From contig JANSYN010000013.1 of assembly GCA_024742415.1 (NCBI GenBank), positions 58,842-122,841 of the forward strand: a stretch of 64,000 nt of DNA, read 5' to 3'. Origin of the DNA: Gammaproteobacteria bacterium. Its GTDB lineage: Bacteria > Pseudomonadota > Gammaproteobacteria > Pseudomonadales > Halieaceae. The notes under the pieces were generated by a model. It was not told the origin of the DNA and did not search any database. It saw only the letters and a list, made by a program, of their open reading frames with translations. Positions 1 to 8,276 of this stretch are shown here, one piece after another. Within the stretch, counting starts at the first letter, position 1. Every line of letters begins with the position of its first letter. Made by a program: the position numbers and the translations under genes.

Positions 1-389
1 GAAGTGACAATCAAACCTCCAATTATGCTTAACACGGGGCAGATTCCGCTGTACCACCGTTTCACCGGGCGCGCTCGCAAAAAGGCGAGATGGGTAGCCT
101 CATCTCGCCTGATCCAAGTCTGCAACACTGGTTATTCAAGGGAACACACCGCTTCGACAGCAACGAGAGGGCGTGTTAAATCTGGCGTGAGATTGTAGGT
201 GATCAGTCGGCCTACTGTCCACAGTTGTGGCCTTTCCCGGCCCGTTTATCTGGCCCCTGGATCACTTGGCCGGAGCGGCTGGGACGCCTTTGCAGTCCAC
301 GGCAACCACGCGCGCAACGTCCGGCTCGTGTCCAGCCGAGTGATCGTGCAGCGTATAAAGCAGTTGCTTTAAATGAGGGTTTCCTTATC
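1..389. other. Left-edge region with no supported gene
   Basis: No open frame here has a convincing ribosome site or family resemblance. A perfect 10-bp hairpin lies at 83-110. In the minus direction it is followed by five T residues, so it could end a minus-strand transcript whose promoter lies somewhere in 110-400. I do not recognise tmRNA, RNase P RNA or 6S RNA here. The rest is the leader of the SDR gene. Confidence 0.4.
83..110 (-). terminator. Possible minus-strand terminator hairpin
   Basis: Arms AGGCGAGATG (83-92) and CATCTCGCCT (101-110) are perfectly complementary around an 8-nt loop. The plus strand has five A residues at 79-83, which read as T's after the hairpin on the minus strand. 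No minus-strand gene is identified upstream, so the transcript it would end is unknown. It could also be a structured element of a small RNA. Confidence 0.35.
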
Positions 390-422
390 ATGACGCCAGC
401 CACCCACGATCAGGATCACTCT

Positions 423-1250
423 ATGGCGTACTCCGCAGGCAAAACTGCCGTTATTACCGGTGCCGGGTCCGGTATTGGACGCGCGCTGGCACAACAGCTC
501 AACCGCGAAGGCTGCGCCCTGTTCCTGAGCGACATCAATGCACAGTCCCTGCAGGCCACCGTGGACGCGTTTGAACGGCCCGAGATCACTACACAGCAGA
601 CGGTGCTGGATGTTGCTGACAAAGCGGCGGTCTATGCCTGGGCAAGCGAGGTCGAGGACCGCACTGGCCATGTGGATATCGTCATCAACAATGCTGGCGT
701 CGCCCTGCTGGAACTGGTCGAAGATTGCAACTACGACAACATCGAATGGCTCATGGGCATCAATTACTGGGGCGTCGTCTACGGCACCCAGGCTTTCCTG
801 CCTCTGCTGCGCCGCTCCGAGCAGGGCCACCTGGTAAATATCTCTTCGATTTTCGGCGTGATCGCGGTACCGACCCAGTCCGCCTACAACTCTGCCAAGT
901 TTGCCGTGCGCGGCTACACCGAAGCCCTGCGCCAGGAAATGGCGGGCACCAACGTTCATGTGTGCTGCGTGCACCCTGGCGGCATACGCACCAATATTGC
1001 TAAGGCGGCTCGCGGTGGCGACCCGGCACAAAGCGCCGATGAGCGCGGCAAGCAGTTTGAACAAATGGCGCGAACCACACCGGAGTCTGCGGCGCAGCAG
1101 ATCATTCGTGCGGTAGAGAAGCGCAAGAAACGCCTGCTGATCGGCAAGGATGCCAAGCTCATTGACATCATCCAGCGACTTTTCCCGGTGTCCTATCCGC
1201 GCTTTATGCTGGCCCTGGCGCGGCCAGAAAACCTCGGAAAAACACCTTGA
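423..1250 (+). CDS. Short-chain dehydrogenase/reductase (SDR)
   Basis: A 275-residue classical SDR expected to oxidise or reduce a hydroxyl/keto group with NAD(P)(H); the substrate is unknown. The cofactor motif TGAGSGIG lies near residue 13. NNAG follows, then a catalytic Ser and the YNSAK active-site motif. I chose the ATG at 423 because AGGA sits 8 nt upstream and the glycine-rich motif then falls at the usual distance from the N-terminus. An in-frame ATG at 390, with GAGGG in front, is a possible alternative and would add 11 residues. The stop overlaps the start of the downstream TetR gene, so the two are probably co-transcribed. The neighbouring acyl-CoA dehydrogenases suggest a role in lipid or isoprenoid catabolism, by inference. 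Confidence 0.85.
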   Translation: MAYSAGKTAVITGAGSGIGRALAQQLNREGCALFLSDINAQSLQATVDAFERPEITTQQTVLDVADKAAVYAWASEVEDRTGHVDIVINNAGVALLELVEDCNYDNIEWLMGINYWGVVYGTQAFLPLLRRSEQGHLVNISSIFGVIAVPTQSAYNSAKFAVRGYTEALRQEMAGTNVHVCCVHPGGIRTNIAKAARGGDPAQSADERGKQFEQMARTTPESAAQQIIRAVEKRKKRLLIGKDAKLIDIIQRLFPVSYPRFMLALARPENLGKTP

Positions 1251-1903
1251 CCGCGGCCGTCGACACCAAAAGCACCCACCATCTGGAGACCCGCGACAGA
1301 CTGTTGCTCACAGCCCTGCGCCTGTATGCGGCCCACGGCCTGCATGCGGTGTCACTGAGGCGCATCAGCGCCGAGGCGGGGTCAAAAAATTCAGCGGCAA
1401 TGCACTATCACTTTCACAACAAGCAGGGCGTTCTGGAAGCGCTGATGGCAATGATAGGCCGGGAATTGGGCCGCATCGCAAAGTCGCTGCGCAGCGATCA
1501 GCCCAGGGAGCGTTCATTGCGCCAGGCCTGTCGCGCTACCCTGCAACCGCTGGTGCTGCTGCGTTCATCGCAACCCTGGGGTGACGATGCCACCCGTTTT
1601 CTTTCGCGCCTGGCCAGCGAAGAAAGCGCCGAGATTGCCACGCTGGTCAACAGCGCCTATGCCCCCTTCTGGCAGCGCATGGACAAGGCACTATCACGCG
1701 AGCTGCCTCAATTGCCCGCACCGGTAAGACGCCTTCGGGTGATGTTCATTACCACCAATGTGGTGCACGGCGTTGCCGAGGCAGGCTGGCTGGGTCATTC
1801 ACCGCTGGGCGATTTGAGCCATTTCGACCAGGATACCCTGGTTGATCACCTGGTGGACTTTGTGATCGGCGGGCTGGTTGCCCCCAGCCACGCGAACGCC
1901 TGA
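1247..1903 (+). CDS. TetR-family transcriptional regulator
   Basis: A 218-residue TetR/AcrR-type repressor. The N-terminal helix-turn-helix spans about residues 20-65 and includes SLRRISAEAG followed by MHYHFHNKQGVLEAL, the recognition helix and end of the TetR DNA-binding domain. The C-terminal ligand-binding part is divergent, as usual. The start is a TTG that overlaps the SDR stop codon by 4 nt, which implies translational coupling; no better in-frame ATG exists before the HTH. It is a plausible controller of the SDR/acyl-CoA dehydrogenase/MFS block. It could also bind the shared palindromes at 24589 and 33162, but nothing in the sequence proves this. Confidence 0.85.
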   Translation: MTAAVDTKSTHHLETRDRLLLTALRLYAAHGLHAVSLRRISAEAGSKNSAAMHYHFHNKQGVLEALMAMIGRELGRIAKSLRSDQPRERSLRQACRATLQPLVLLRSSQPWGDDATRFLSRLASEESAEIATLVNSAYAPFWQRMDKALSRELPQLPAPVRRLRVMFITTNVVHGVAEAGWLGHSPLGDLSHFDQDTLVDHLVDFVIGGLVAPSHANA

Positions 1904-2008
1904 CGCGCCATATTCAATGCAGCCAGATACTCATCATCACAAGCACTTCACCGTAAAACCTGAAGGCGGCACCAACAGGCTGTCGCTACCACTGGAAGAG
2001 ACCGCACT

Positions 2009-3124
2009 ATGAGCATTAACCCAGACAATCTTTTATTCGACCTGACACTCAGCGATGAGCAGCGCATGAACCGCGACACCATGCAGCGCTTTGCCGCTCA
2101 GGAAATGCGCGACATTGCGCAGGCCGTCGACAGCGGAGACAGCCCTGCCGCGGAGTTCTTCCCCAAAACTGCAGAACTGGGCTTGAGCCTGCTGCCCATC
2201 CCCGAGGCACTAGGCGGTGCGGGAATGGAACGCTCGCCTGTCTCAAACGCACTGATCATGGAAGACCTGGCCAATGGCGACATGGCCATGGCATTGGGCG
2301 CCATTGCCCCGTTGGGTTTCGTCAACACGTTGCTCGACCAGGGCTCCAACGCACAGCGAGAGCGCTATTTGCCGCGCTTTTGCGCAGGGGATTTTGTGGC
2401 GGCAACCACAGCGCTAGTAGAACCGCGCGCGACCTTTGAGCCCACCGAACCGCAGATGACCGCAACGACCACCGGCAAGGGCTATACACTCAGTGGTACC
2501 AAAGTGATGGTTCCGCTGGGCATGGACGCACAACTGGTCATGGTCATCGCGCAGCTCGATGAAAGCGGCCCGGCGGCGTTTATCGTCGAGGGCACGCCTG
2601 AGGGATTGACGCGCACCGCCGAGGAAAACATGGGCCTGGGCGGCGCGCAGCTGGCGACGCTGGCGTTCGACAATGTCCACCTCAGTGCAGACGCCAAGGT
2701 CGGCGATGGTGATTTTGACCTGCAGCGGTTTATCGATTTATCACAACTGGGCGTGTGCGCGCTGGCCGTTGGTACCTGCCAGGCCGTGCTGGACTACGTG
2801 AAAGTCTACTGTAACGAGCGCGTCGCCTTTGGCGAGCCCATCACCAATCGTCAATCGGTCGCCTTCATGATCGCCGACATCGCCATCGAACTGGAATGCA
2901 TGCGCCTGATGCTGTGGCGCGCGGCCGCGCTGGCAGAGCGCGGTGAGGATTTTCACCAGCATGCCTACCTGGCAAAGCAGTTCTGCGCTGAACACGGCAT
3001 GAAGATCGGCACCGACGGCGTGCAGTTGTTGGGCGGACACGGCTTCACCAAAGAACACCCGGTTGAACTGTGGTACCGCAACCTGCGCGCCATCGCCGTA
3101 TTGGAAGGCGTGGCGAGCACGTAA
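2009..3124 (+). CDS. Acyl-CoA dehydrogenase
   Basis: A 371-residue FAD-dependent acyl-CoA dehydrogenase, which would introduce the alpha-beta double bond in an acyl-CoA. Helical N-terminal, beta middle and helical C-terminal domains are all present. The C-terminus carries GGHGFTKEHPVE and then AVLEG, where the Glu aligns with the catalytic base of MCAD-type enzymes. The protein stops just after this motif, so it lacks the last 10-15 residues usual in the family. GGAAGAG precedes the ATG. It lies 63 nt before a second acyl-CoA dehydrogenase, and the two may form a hetero-oligomer of the kind described for actinobacterial steroid-degrading FadE pairs (inference). Confidence 0.88.
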   Translation: MSINPDNLLFDLTLSDEQRMNRDTMQRFAAQEMRDIAQAVDSGDSPAAEFFPKTAELGLSLLPIPEALGGAGMERSPVSNALIMEDLANGDMAMALGAIAPLGFVNTLLDQGSNAQRERYLPRFCAGDFVAATTALVEPRATFEPTEPQMTATTTGKGYTLSGTKVMVPLGMDAQLVMVIAQLDESGPAAFIVEGTPEGLTRTAEENMGLGGAQLATLAFDNVHLSADAKVGDGDFDLQRFIDLSQLGVCALAVGTCQAVLDYVKVYCNERVAFGEPITNRQSVAFMIADIAIELECMRLMLWRAAALAERGEDFHQHAYLAKQFCAEHGMKIGTDGVQLLGGHGFTKEHPVELWYRNLRAIAVLEGVAST

Positions 3125-3187
3125 CCGGATTTTGCAGACGACCATTCATCGACTTTAGATTTCACTACCGCATTCAGGATACCGACA

Positions 3188-4405
3188 ATGATCAATCTGG
3201 AACTGGGAAAGAAGCATCAGGAAACCTTTGAACAGACCATGATGCTGGCAGAGCACATGATGCGCCCCTTCTCGCGCAAGTACGACAAGGAGGAGCACAC
3301 GTATCCAAAAGAAATGGAGCAGGTGGTCGAACTGATCAGTGCTGGCCGGTCCGAAGCCATGGGTGGCGGTGGCAAAAAAGATGAGAAAAAGAAAGCCGAA
3401 CCCGAAGGTGTGGTGAACGGCGGCAATATGGGTGCGGTCGTGGGCCTGTTCGGCTTGTGCTGGGGCGATGTCGGTTTGTTCCTGGGAATGCCAGGTTCCG
3501 GCCTGGGCAACGCCGCTATCAACGCGGTAGGCACGCCCGAGCAGCGCAAAAAGTACGGTAGCAGCTACGCTGCCATGTGTATTACCGAGCCGGGCACCGG
3601 CTCAGACTCTGCCAACATCAGTACCACGGCCGTTGCCGATGGTGATGAGTGGGTGCTCAACGGTGAGAAAATCTACGTTACCGACGGCGATCGCTGCGAC
3701 ACGCTGGTGGTCTGGGCAACGCTGGACAAATCCCTGGGCAAAGCCGCGATCAAATCTTTTATCGTAGAAAAAGGCACGCCGGGCTGCGAAGTCACGCGCC
3801 TGGAACACAAACTGGGTATTCGCGCCTCTGACACGGCAGCGATCAGTTTTTCAGACTGCAGAATTCCAAAAGAAAATATTCTTGGCAGCGCCGAGGTCGC
3901 CACCGATGCAGAGGGCCGCAAAAAAGCCTTCGGCGGCGTGATGCAAACCTTTGACAACACTCGCCCGCCGGTGGCTGCCATGGCTATTGGTACGGCGCGC
4001 GCCGCGCTGGACATGACGCAAGACATCCTCAAGGAAGAAGGCATCCAGCTGAAGTTTGACAGGAAGCCCATCAACCTCAGCGCCATTGAGGCGGAGTTGG
4101 TGCGCATGGAATCGGAGTGGAGCGCCGCTCGCCTGATGGTACTCAAAGCCGCCTGGATGGCTGACAACAAGCAGCCCAATTCCATGGAGGCGTCCATGTG
4201 CAAGGCCAAGGCAGGACGCGTGGGCAATGATATTACCCTGCGCTGCGTGGCACTGTGCCAGAGCCTGGGCTACAGCGAAAATCACCTGCTGGAGAAGTTC
4301 GCGCGCGACTCAAAAATCCTCGACATTTTTGAAGGCACGCAGCAGATACAGCAGTTGATTGTTGCGCGCCGCGTACTGGAAAAATCATCCTCCGAGCTGA
4401 AGTAG
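3188..4405 (+). CDS. Acyl-CoA dehydrogenase with lysine-rich insert
   Basis: A 405-residue acyl-CoA dehydrogenase. The middle domain has CITEPGTGSD, a flavin/substrate-contacting motif, and the C-terminus has DIFEGTQQIQ, whose Glu is the expected catalytic base. Unusually, residues about 58-80 form a hydrophilic Gly/Lys/Glu-rich stretch (GGGGKKDEKKKAEPEG) in the N-terminal helical domain, where typical family members have a short loop. AGGA precedes the ATG. The gene follows another acyl-CoA dehydrogenase and is only 6 nt from the MFS gene, so all three are likely one transcript. The substrate is not predictable from sequence alone. Confidence 0.88.
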   Translation: MINLELGKKHQETFEQTMMLAEHMMRPFSRKYDKEEHTYPKEMEQVVELISAGRSEAMGGGGKKDEKKKAEPEGVVNGGNMGAVVGLFGLCWGDVGLFLGMPGSGLGNAAINAVGTPEQRKKYGSSYAAMCITEPGTGSDSANISTTAVADGDEWVLNGEKIYVTDGDRCDTLVVWATLDKSLGKAAIKSFIVEKGTPGCEVTRLEHKLGIRASDTAAISFSDCRIPKENILGSAEVATDAEGRKKAFGGVMQTFDNTRPPVAAMAIGTARAALDMTQDILKEEGIQLKFDRKPINLSAIEAELVRMESEWSAARLMVLKAAWMADNKQPNSMEASMCKAKAGRVGNDITLRCVALCQSLGYSENHLLEKFARDSKILDIFEGTQQIQQLIVARRVLEKSSSELK

Positions 4406-4411
4406 GTCTCT

Positions 4412-5626
4412 ATGGAGCCCACATCGGGCGCCAGGCTCACAACACGGCAGCAAACTGTCCTGATCCTCAGCCTGATGGCCACGGGGATCGGGCAATCACT
4501 GGTGTTTGCCATTCTCGCGCCACTGGGTCGCGAAGTGCAGTTGAGCGAGCCACAGATCACGTCGATCATTGCTGTGTCGGCACTGATCTTTGGCCTGGCC
4601 TCACCTTACTGGGGTCGTTACAGTGATCGCGTGGGGCGCAAGCCTGTCATCATCACGGGGCTGGTCGGCTACGCACTCGGCACCCTGCTTTTTACCAGCA
4701 CGTTCTATGCCGGCATGGCCGGGCTACTCACAGGTACGGTGTTTTACATCACGGTATTGGCGACGCGCGTTTGCCAGGCGCTGATCATGTCGGCAACCAG
4801 CCCGGCCGCGACCGCCTACGCGGCTGATCATTCAAGCCCCGAGATGCGCACAAAAACCATGGCGCGACTGGGCACGGCAAACAGCCTGGGCACTATTTTG
4901 GGGCCCGCTGTCAGCGGCGTACTGGTCGTTTTCGGATTGTTGGCACCGCTGTACTTCGCTGCCGCTCTTGCGGTGTTTGCCGCGTGGTTTGTGTGGAAGC
5001 ATCTACCGGCAACACCGCTGGACCAACTCAGGGAGCGCAAGACCTCAGTACGTCTGCGTTACCGCGATCCGCGCATTTCACTGTTCCTGTTCGCTGCGGT
5101 GGGTCTTTTTATAGGCTTCTCCGGAATTCAGCAGACGCTGGGCTTTCAGCTACAGGACAAAATGCACCTGAGCGGCGTCAAAACCGCACAACTCACCGGT
5201 GCGGCATTGATGGTCTCCGCCACGTTCACCTTGCTGATACAGGTTACGGTGATGCAACGCATCCAGTTAAAGCCAACGCAGTTCATCCGACTGGGTTTAT
5301 CGTCGTTGCTCATTGGTGCAGGCTTTATTTCGGTCTTTGAGACATTTGCCGTGCTGGCAGTCGGCATGGCGTTCATGGGCACCGGCATGGCCCTGTGTAT
5401 GCCGGCAATTTCGGCCGGTGCGTCTCTTGCAGTAGAGAGCAACGAACAGGGCGCTGCGGCTGGCCTGGTCAGCGCATGCCCCGCAATTGGCTTCTCCGCC
5501 GGCCCCCTCGTCGCCGGATTCCTGTATCAATACAATGACGCATACGCGCCGGTATTCAGCGCGCTGGTGTTTTTTTGCGTACTGGTTTTTGTCATTGTGC
5601 GCGCGGGTAAAATTCCCGGCGGCTGA
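4412..5626 (+). CDS. MFS transporter
   Basis: A 404-residue inner-membrane transporter of the major facilitator superfamily with about 12 hydrophobic segments. Cytoplasmic loop 2-3 carries the MFS signature GRYSDRVGRKP, near residues 70-80. It starts 6 nt after the acyl-CoA dehydrogenase stop, which suggests translational coupling. Given the neighbours it may move a lipid-derived acid, an aromatic acid or a drug-like compound across the inner membrane; neither substrate nor direction can be read from the sequence. Confidence 0.88.
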   Translation: MEPTSGARLTTRQQTVLILSLMATGIGQSLVFAILAPLGREVQLSEPQITSIIAVSALIFGLASPYWGRYSDRVGRKPVIITGLVGYALGTLLFTSTFYAGMAGLLTGTVFYITVLATRVCQALIMSATSPAATAYAADHSSPEMRTKTMARLGTANSLGTILGPAVSGVLVVFGLLAPLYFAAALAVFAAWFVWKHLPATPLDQLRERKTSVRLRYRDPRISLFLFAAVGLFIGFSGIQQTLGFQLQDKMHLSGVKTAQLTGAALMVSATFTLLIQVTVMQRIQLKPTQFIRLGLSSLLIGAGFISVFETFAVLAVGMAFMGTGMALCMPAISAGASLAVESNEQGAAAGLVSACPAIGFSAGPLVAGFLYQYNDAYAPVFSALVFFCVLVFVIVRAGKIPGG

Positions 5627-5918
5627 CACATCGTCACTCGGGCAATGCCCGCTGCTGCGAGTGCGCCATCAGTTGCCGCCGCGGGCGTATTTGACGTGGC
5701 AATCCATTCCACATCGCCGCAACATCCACTGTGCCCGCTCCACAGTCGGGCGGGGCAGGGCCAGCCGCAACGCCACAACGCCACAACGCCACAACGCCAA
5801 CAGGCAACAGGCAACAAGCAACAAGCAACAAGCAACAGGCAACAACGGACGTAGTCTGGCAGAGACAGCAATTGTCGTGATCACAGTGTGAACCTTCAAA
5901 GGAGTGAAGGCGATTCCC
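5627..5918. other. Intergenic region before the type I secretion operon
   Basis: About 290 nt without a gene. It contains a compact short tandem array (5771-5844) and the leader of the ABC exporter gene. No clear terminator follows the MFS gene. Confidence 0.5.
5771..5844. repeat. Short tandem array (9-nt then 7-nt units)
   Basis: Three copies of a 9-nt unit CACAACGCC run directly into about six copies of a 7-nt unit AACARGC. The array lies about 75 nt upstream of the HlyB-like start. Copy number could vary by slipped-strand replication. Its AC-rich character on this strand resembles the arrays upstream of the MaoC gene read on the minus strand. Confidence 0.85.
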
Positions 5919-8276
5919 ATGGACTCGGGTTTGCAATGCCTTGTCATAGCCGCGCATCTACACCAGATGGCGGTTGATACCGCACAGCTGAACCATCGCT
6001 ATGGTGGTGGTGGCGCTGGCGCACAAACAGCCACTGGCAGCAAGGCCAGTGACGTCCACTGCAACGGCCAACACACTGGGGATGCCCCTGTCGGCGCTAC
6101 TTCCCGTGCGCCACATCCAGAAGCTGCCACACCTCATGCGGCGCCAGAATCACCGACAGACGATGGCGACACCGCGCTGCTGCGCGCGGCCCGGTTCATT
6201 GGCTTCAAGGCAAAGCGACTCAAACTGGACCCGGCACGACTCTCACCCACTGTGCTACCGGCAATCGCGCGCCTGCACAGCGGAGGCTACTGCATCATCG
6301 CCAGAGTTCGTGAAGACGAAGCCGGCACCCGTCATTTCCTGCTACAGGACCCGCTGGCGCCGAACACCGAGCAAATCACAGCCGCACAACTGCACGAGCG
6401 CTGCGCTGGCCATATCATCCTGCTGCGACCGCACCGCTGGGGTGTCGCCGCAACGCCTTCCAGATTCAACCTGCGCTGGTTTACCGCGTCAATGCTCAAG
6501 TACCGGAAGCTGTTTGGCGAAGTGCTGGTGGCTTCATTCTTTCTTCAGCTTTTTGCGTTAGCTACGCCGCTGTTCTTCCAGGTCGTGATGGACAAGGTCC
6601 TCGTGCATCGCGGTTTCAGCACACTCAACGTGCTGGCCTTCGGGTTCGTCGTAGTGGCGTGCTTTGATGCAGTGCTGGGCGGCTTGCGCAACTACCTGTT
6701 CAGCCACACCAGCAACCGGGTGGATGTGGAACTCGGAGCGAAGCTCTTTCATCACTTGTGCCACTTGCCGCTGGCTTACTTTGAGAATCGCCAAATCGGG
6801 CAGACCGTTGCTCGCGTGCGAGAGCTCGAGAACATTCGCAGCTTCCTCACTGGCACGGCGCTTACACTGCTCATCGATCTCTTCTTTACGTTCGTGTTCT
6901 TCGCGGTGCTTTGGTATTACAGCCCTACGCTGACGCTGGTCGTGCTGGGCTCACTGCCCTTCTATATTGTACTGTCGATGTTCATCACGCCGGTTCTGCG
7001 TCAGCGACTGGACGAAAAATTTCGTGCCGGCGCGATCAACCAGGCCTTCCTCACCGAAACCGTAGGCGGCATGCAAACGGTCAAGGCGCAAGCGCTGGAG
7101 CCACAGATGCAGCGTCGCTGGGAGGATCAACTGGCTGACTACGTGACGGCATCCTTCCGCTCCCAGAACGTGAACAACATCGCCAGTCAGTGTGCCGACT
7201 TTATCAGCAAGCTCACCACCGTGTTGATCATCTGGTGGGGAGCCCACCTGGTTATTGCCGGCGCGCTCACAGTGGGCCAGCTTGTGGCATTCAACATGAT
7301 CGCCAGCAGAATCACCGCGCCTGTCCTGAAACTGGTGCAGCTCTGGCAGGACTTTCAACAGGCCGGCATATCGCTCCAGCGTCTGGGCGACATCCTCAAT
7401 AGCCCGCTGGAGCGCGGCAGTATGGGCGAACAGGGCTCGACGCATGCGCTCAGCGGCGCGCTCGCGTTCGAACGTGTGCGCTTCCGCTATCGTCCCAACG
7501 CACCGCTGGTGCTGGACGAACTCACCTTCAGTGCCAGTGCCGGCGCGGTCATCGGTATCGTTGGGCGCTCCGGTTCAGGCAAGAGCACCGTGGCCAAGCT
7601 GCTGCAGGGGCTGTACACCCCGGAGGCCGGCCGTATCGTGCTCGACGGCATCGACCTGGCCACTGTCGACAAGTCATGGTTGCGCAGAAGCGTCGGGGTC
7701 GTGCAACAGGAGAGCTTTCTTTTTCATCGTAGTGTGCGTGACAACATCGCCGTGACGAATCCCGCCCTGCCCTTCTCAAGTATCGTCAGGTGCGCGCAGG
7801 TTGCTGGAGCGCACGACTTTATTCTGGATCTGCCCGAGGCTTACAACACCATCATCGACGAACAAGGCGCCAATTTGTCGGGCGGCCAGCGCCAACGCAT
7901 CGCTATCGCCAGGGCACTGATAACAAACCCGCGCATACTGGTTATGGATGAAGCCACCAGTGCGCTGGACTATGAATCGGAACGTATTGTGCAGGAGAAC
8001 ATGGGCGCGATTGCCCAGGGCAGAACGGTGCTTGTCATCGCACACCGGTTGAGTACTGTACGTCACGCCGATACCATCGTCGTAATCGACAAGGGCCGTA
8101 TTGCCGAGAGCGGAAACCACGAACAGCTGCTGCAAGCGGACGGTTATTACGCCAGGCTTTTTAGCTACCAGAATCATTCGCCCGCCATTCGCGCACTGGA
8201 AGAACCAGCAGCTCGTGCGAGCGGCCATTCACGGGCAGGCAACTCGCCGACAACGGGCCAAGAGCATGGGCGATAA
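5919..8276 (+). CDS. Type I secretion ABC transporter (HlyB-like)
   Basis: A 785-residue inner-membrane exporter with three parts: an N-terminal C39-peptidase-like domain (about 1-180), six transmembrane segments (about 190-460) and a nucleotide-binding domain (about 500-740). Walker A is GRSGSGKST with Lys555. The signature is LSGGQRQR, Walker B ends MDEATSALD with Asp677-Glu678, and the H-loop is IAHRLS. At the position of the C39 catalytic Cys the sequence reads DSGLQCL, so the Cys is replaced by Ser; this fits a non-proteolytic C39-like domain as in HlyB. About 55 extra Gly/Ala/His-rich residues follow it. I start at the ATG at 5919 (GAAGG 8 nt upstream) rather than the GTG at 5904. It overlaps the next gene by 11 nt. 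The likely cargo is the RTX protein encoded downstream. Confidence 0.93.
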   Translation: MDSGLQCLVIAAHLHQMAVDTAQLNHRYGGGGAGAQTATGSKASDVHCNGQHTGDAPVGATSRAPHPEAATPHAAPESPTDDGDTALLRAARFIGFKAKRLKLDPARLSPTVLPAIARLHSGGYCIIARVREDEAGTRHFLLQDPLAPNTEQITAAQLHERCAGHIILLRPHRWGVAATPSRFNLRWFTASMLKYRKLFGEVLVASFFLQLFALATPLFFQVVMDKVLVHRGFSTLNVLAFGFVVVACFDAVLGGLRNYLFSHTSNRVDVELGAKLFHHLCHLPLAYFENRQIGQTVARVRELENIRSFLTGTALTLLIDLFFTFVFFAVLWYYSPTLTLVVLGSLPFYIVLSMFITPVLRQRLDEKFRAGAINQAFLTETVGGMQTVKAQALEPQMQRRWEDQLADYVTASFRSQNVNNIASQCADFISKLTTVLIIWWGAHLVIAGALTVGQLVAFNMIASRITAPVLKLVQLWQDFQQAGISLQRLGDILNSPLERGSMGEQGSTHALSGALAFERVRFRYRPNAPLVLDELTFSASAGAVIGIVGRSGSGKSTVAKLLQGLYTPEAGRIVLDGIDLATVDKSWLRRSVGVVQQESFLFHRSVRDNIAVTNPALPFSSIVRCAQVAGAHDFILDLPEAYNTIIDEQGANLSGGQRQRIAIARALITNPRILVMDEATSALDYESERIVQENMGAIAQGRTVLVIAHRLSTVRHADTIVVIDKGRIAESGNHEQLLQADGYYARLFSYQNHSPAIRALEEPAARASGHSRAGNSPTTGQEHGR

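Noticed and set aside
225..422. Longer N-terminus for the SDR from 225
   Set aside because: The extra 66 residues are low in family resemblance and lack a ribosome site; the Rossmann motif fits a start at 423.
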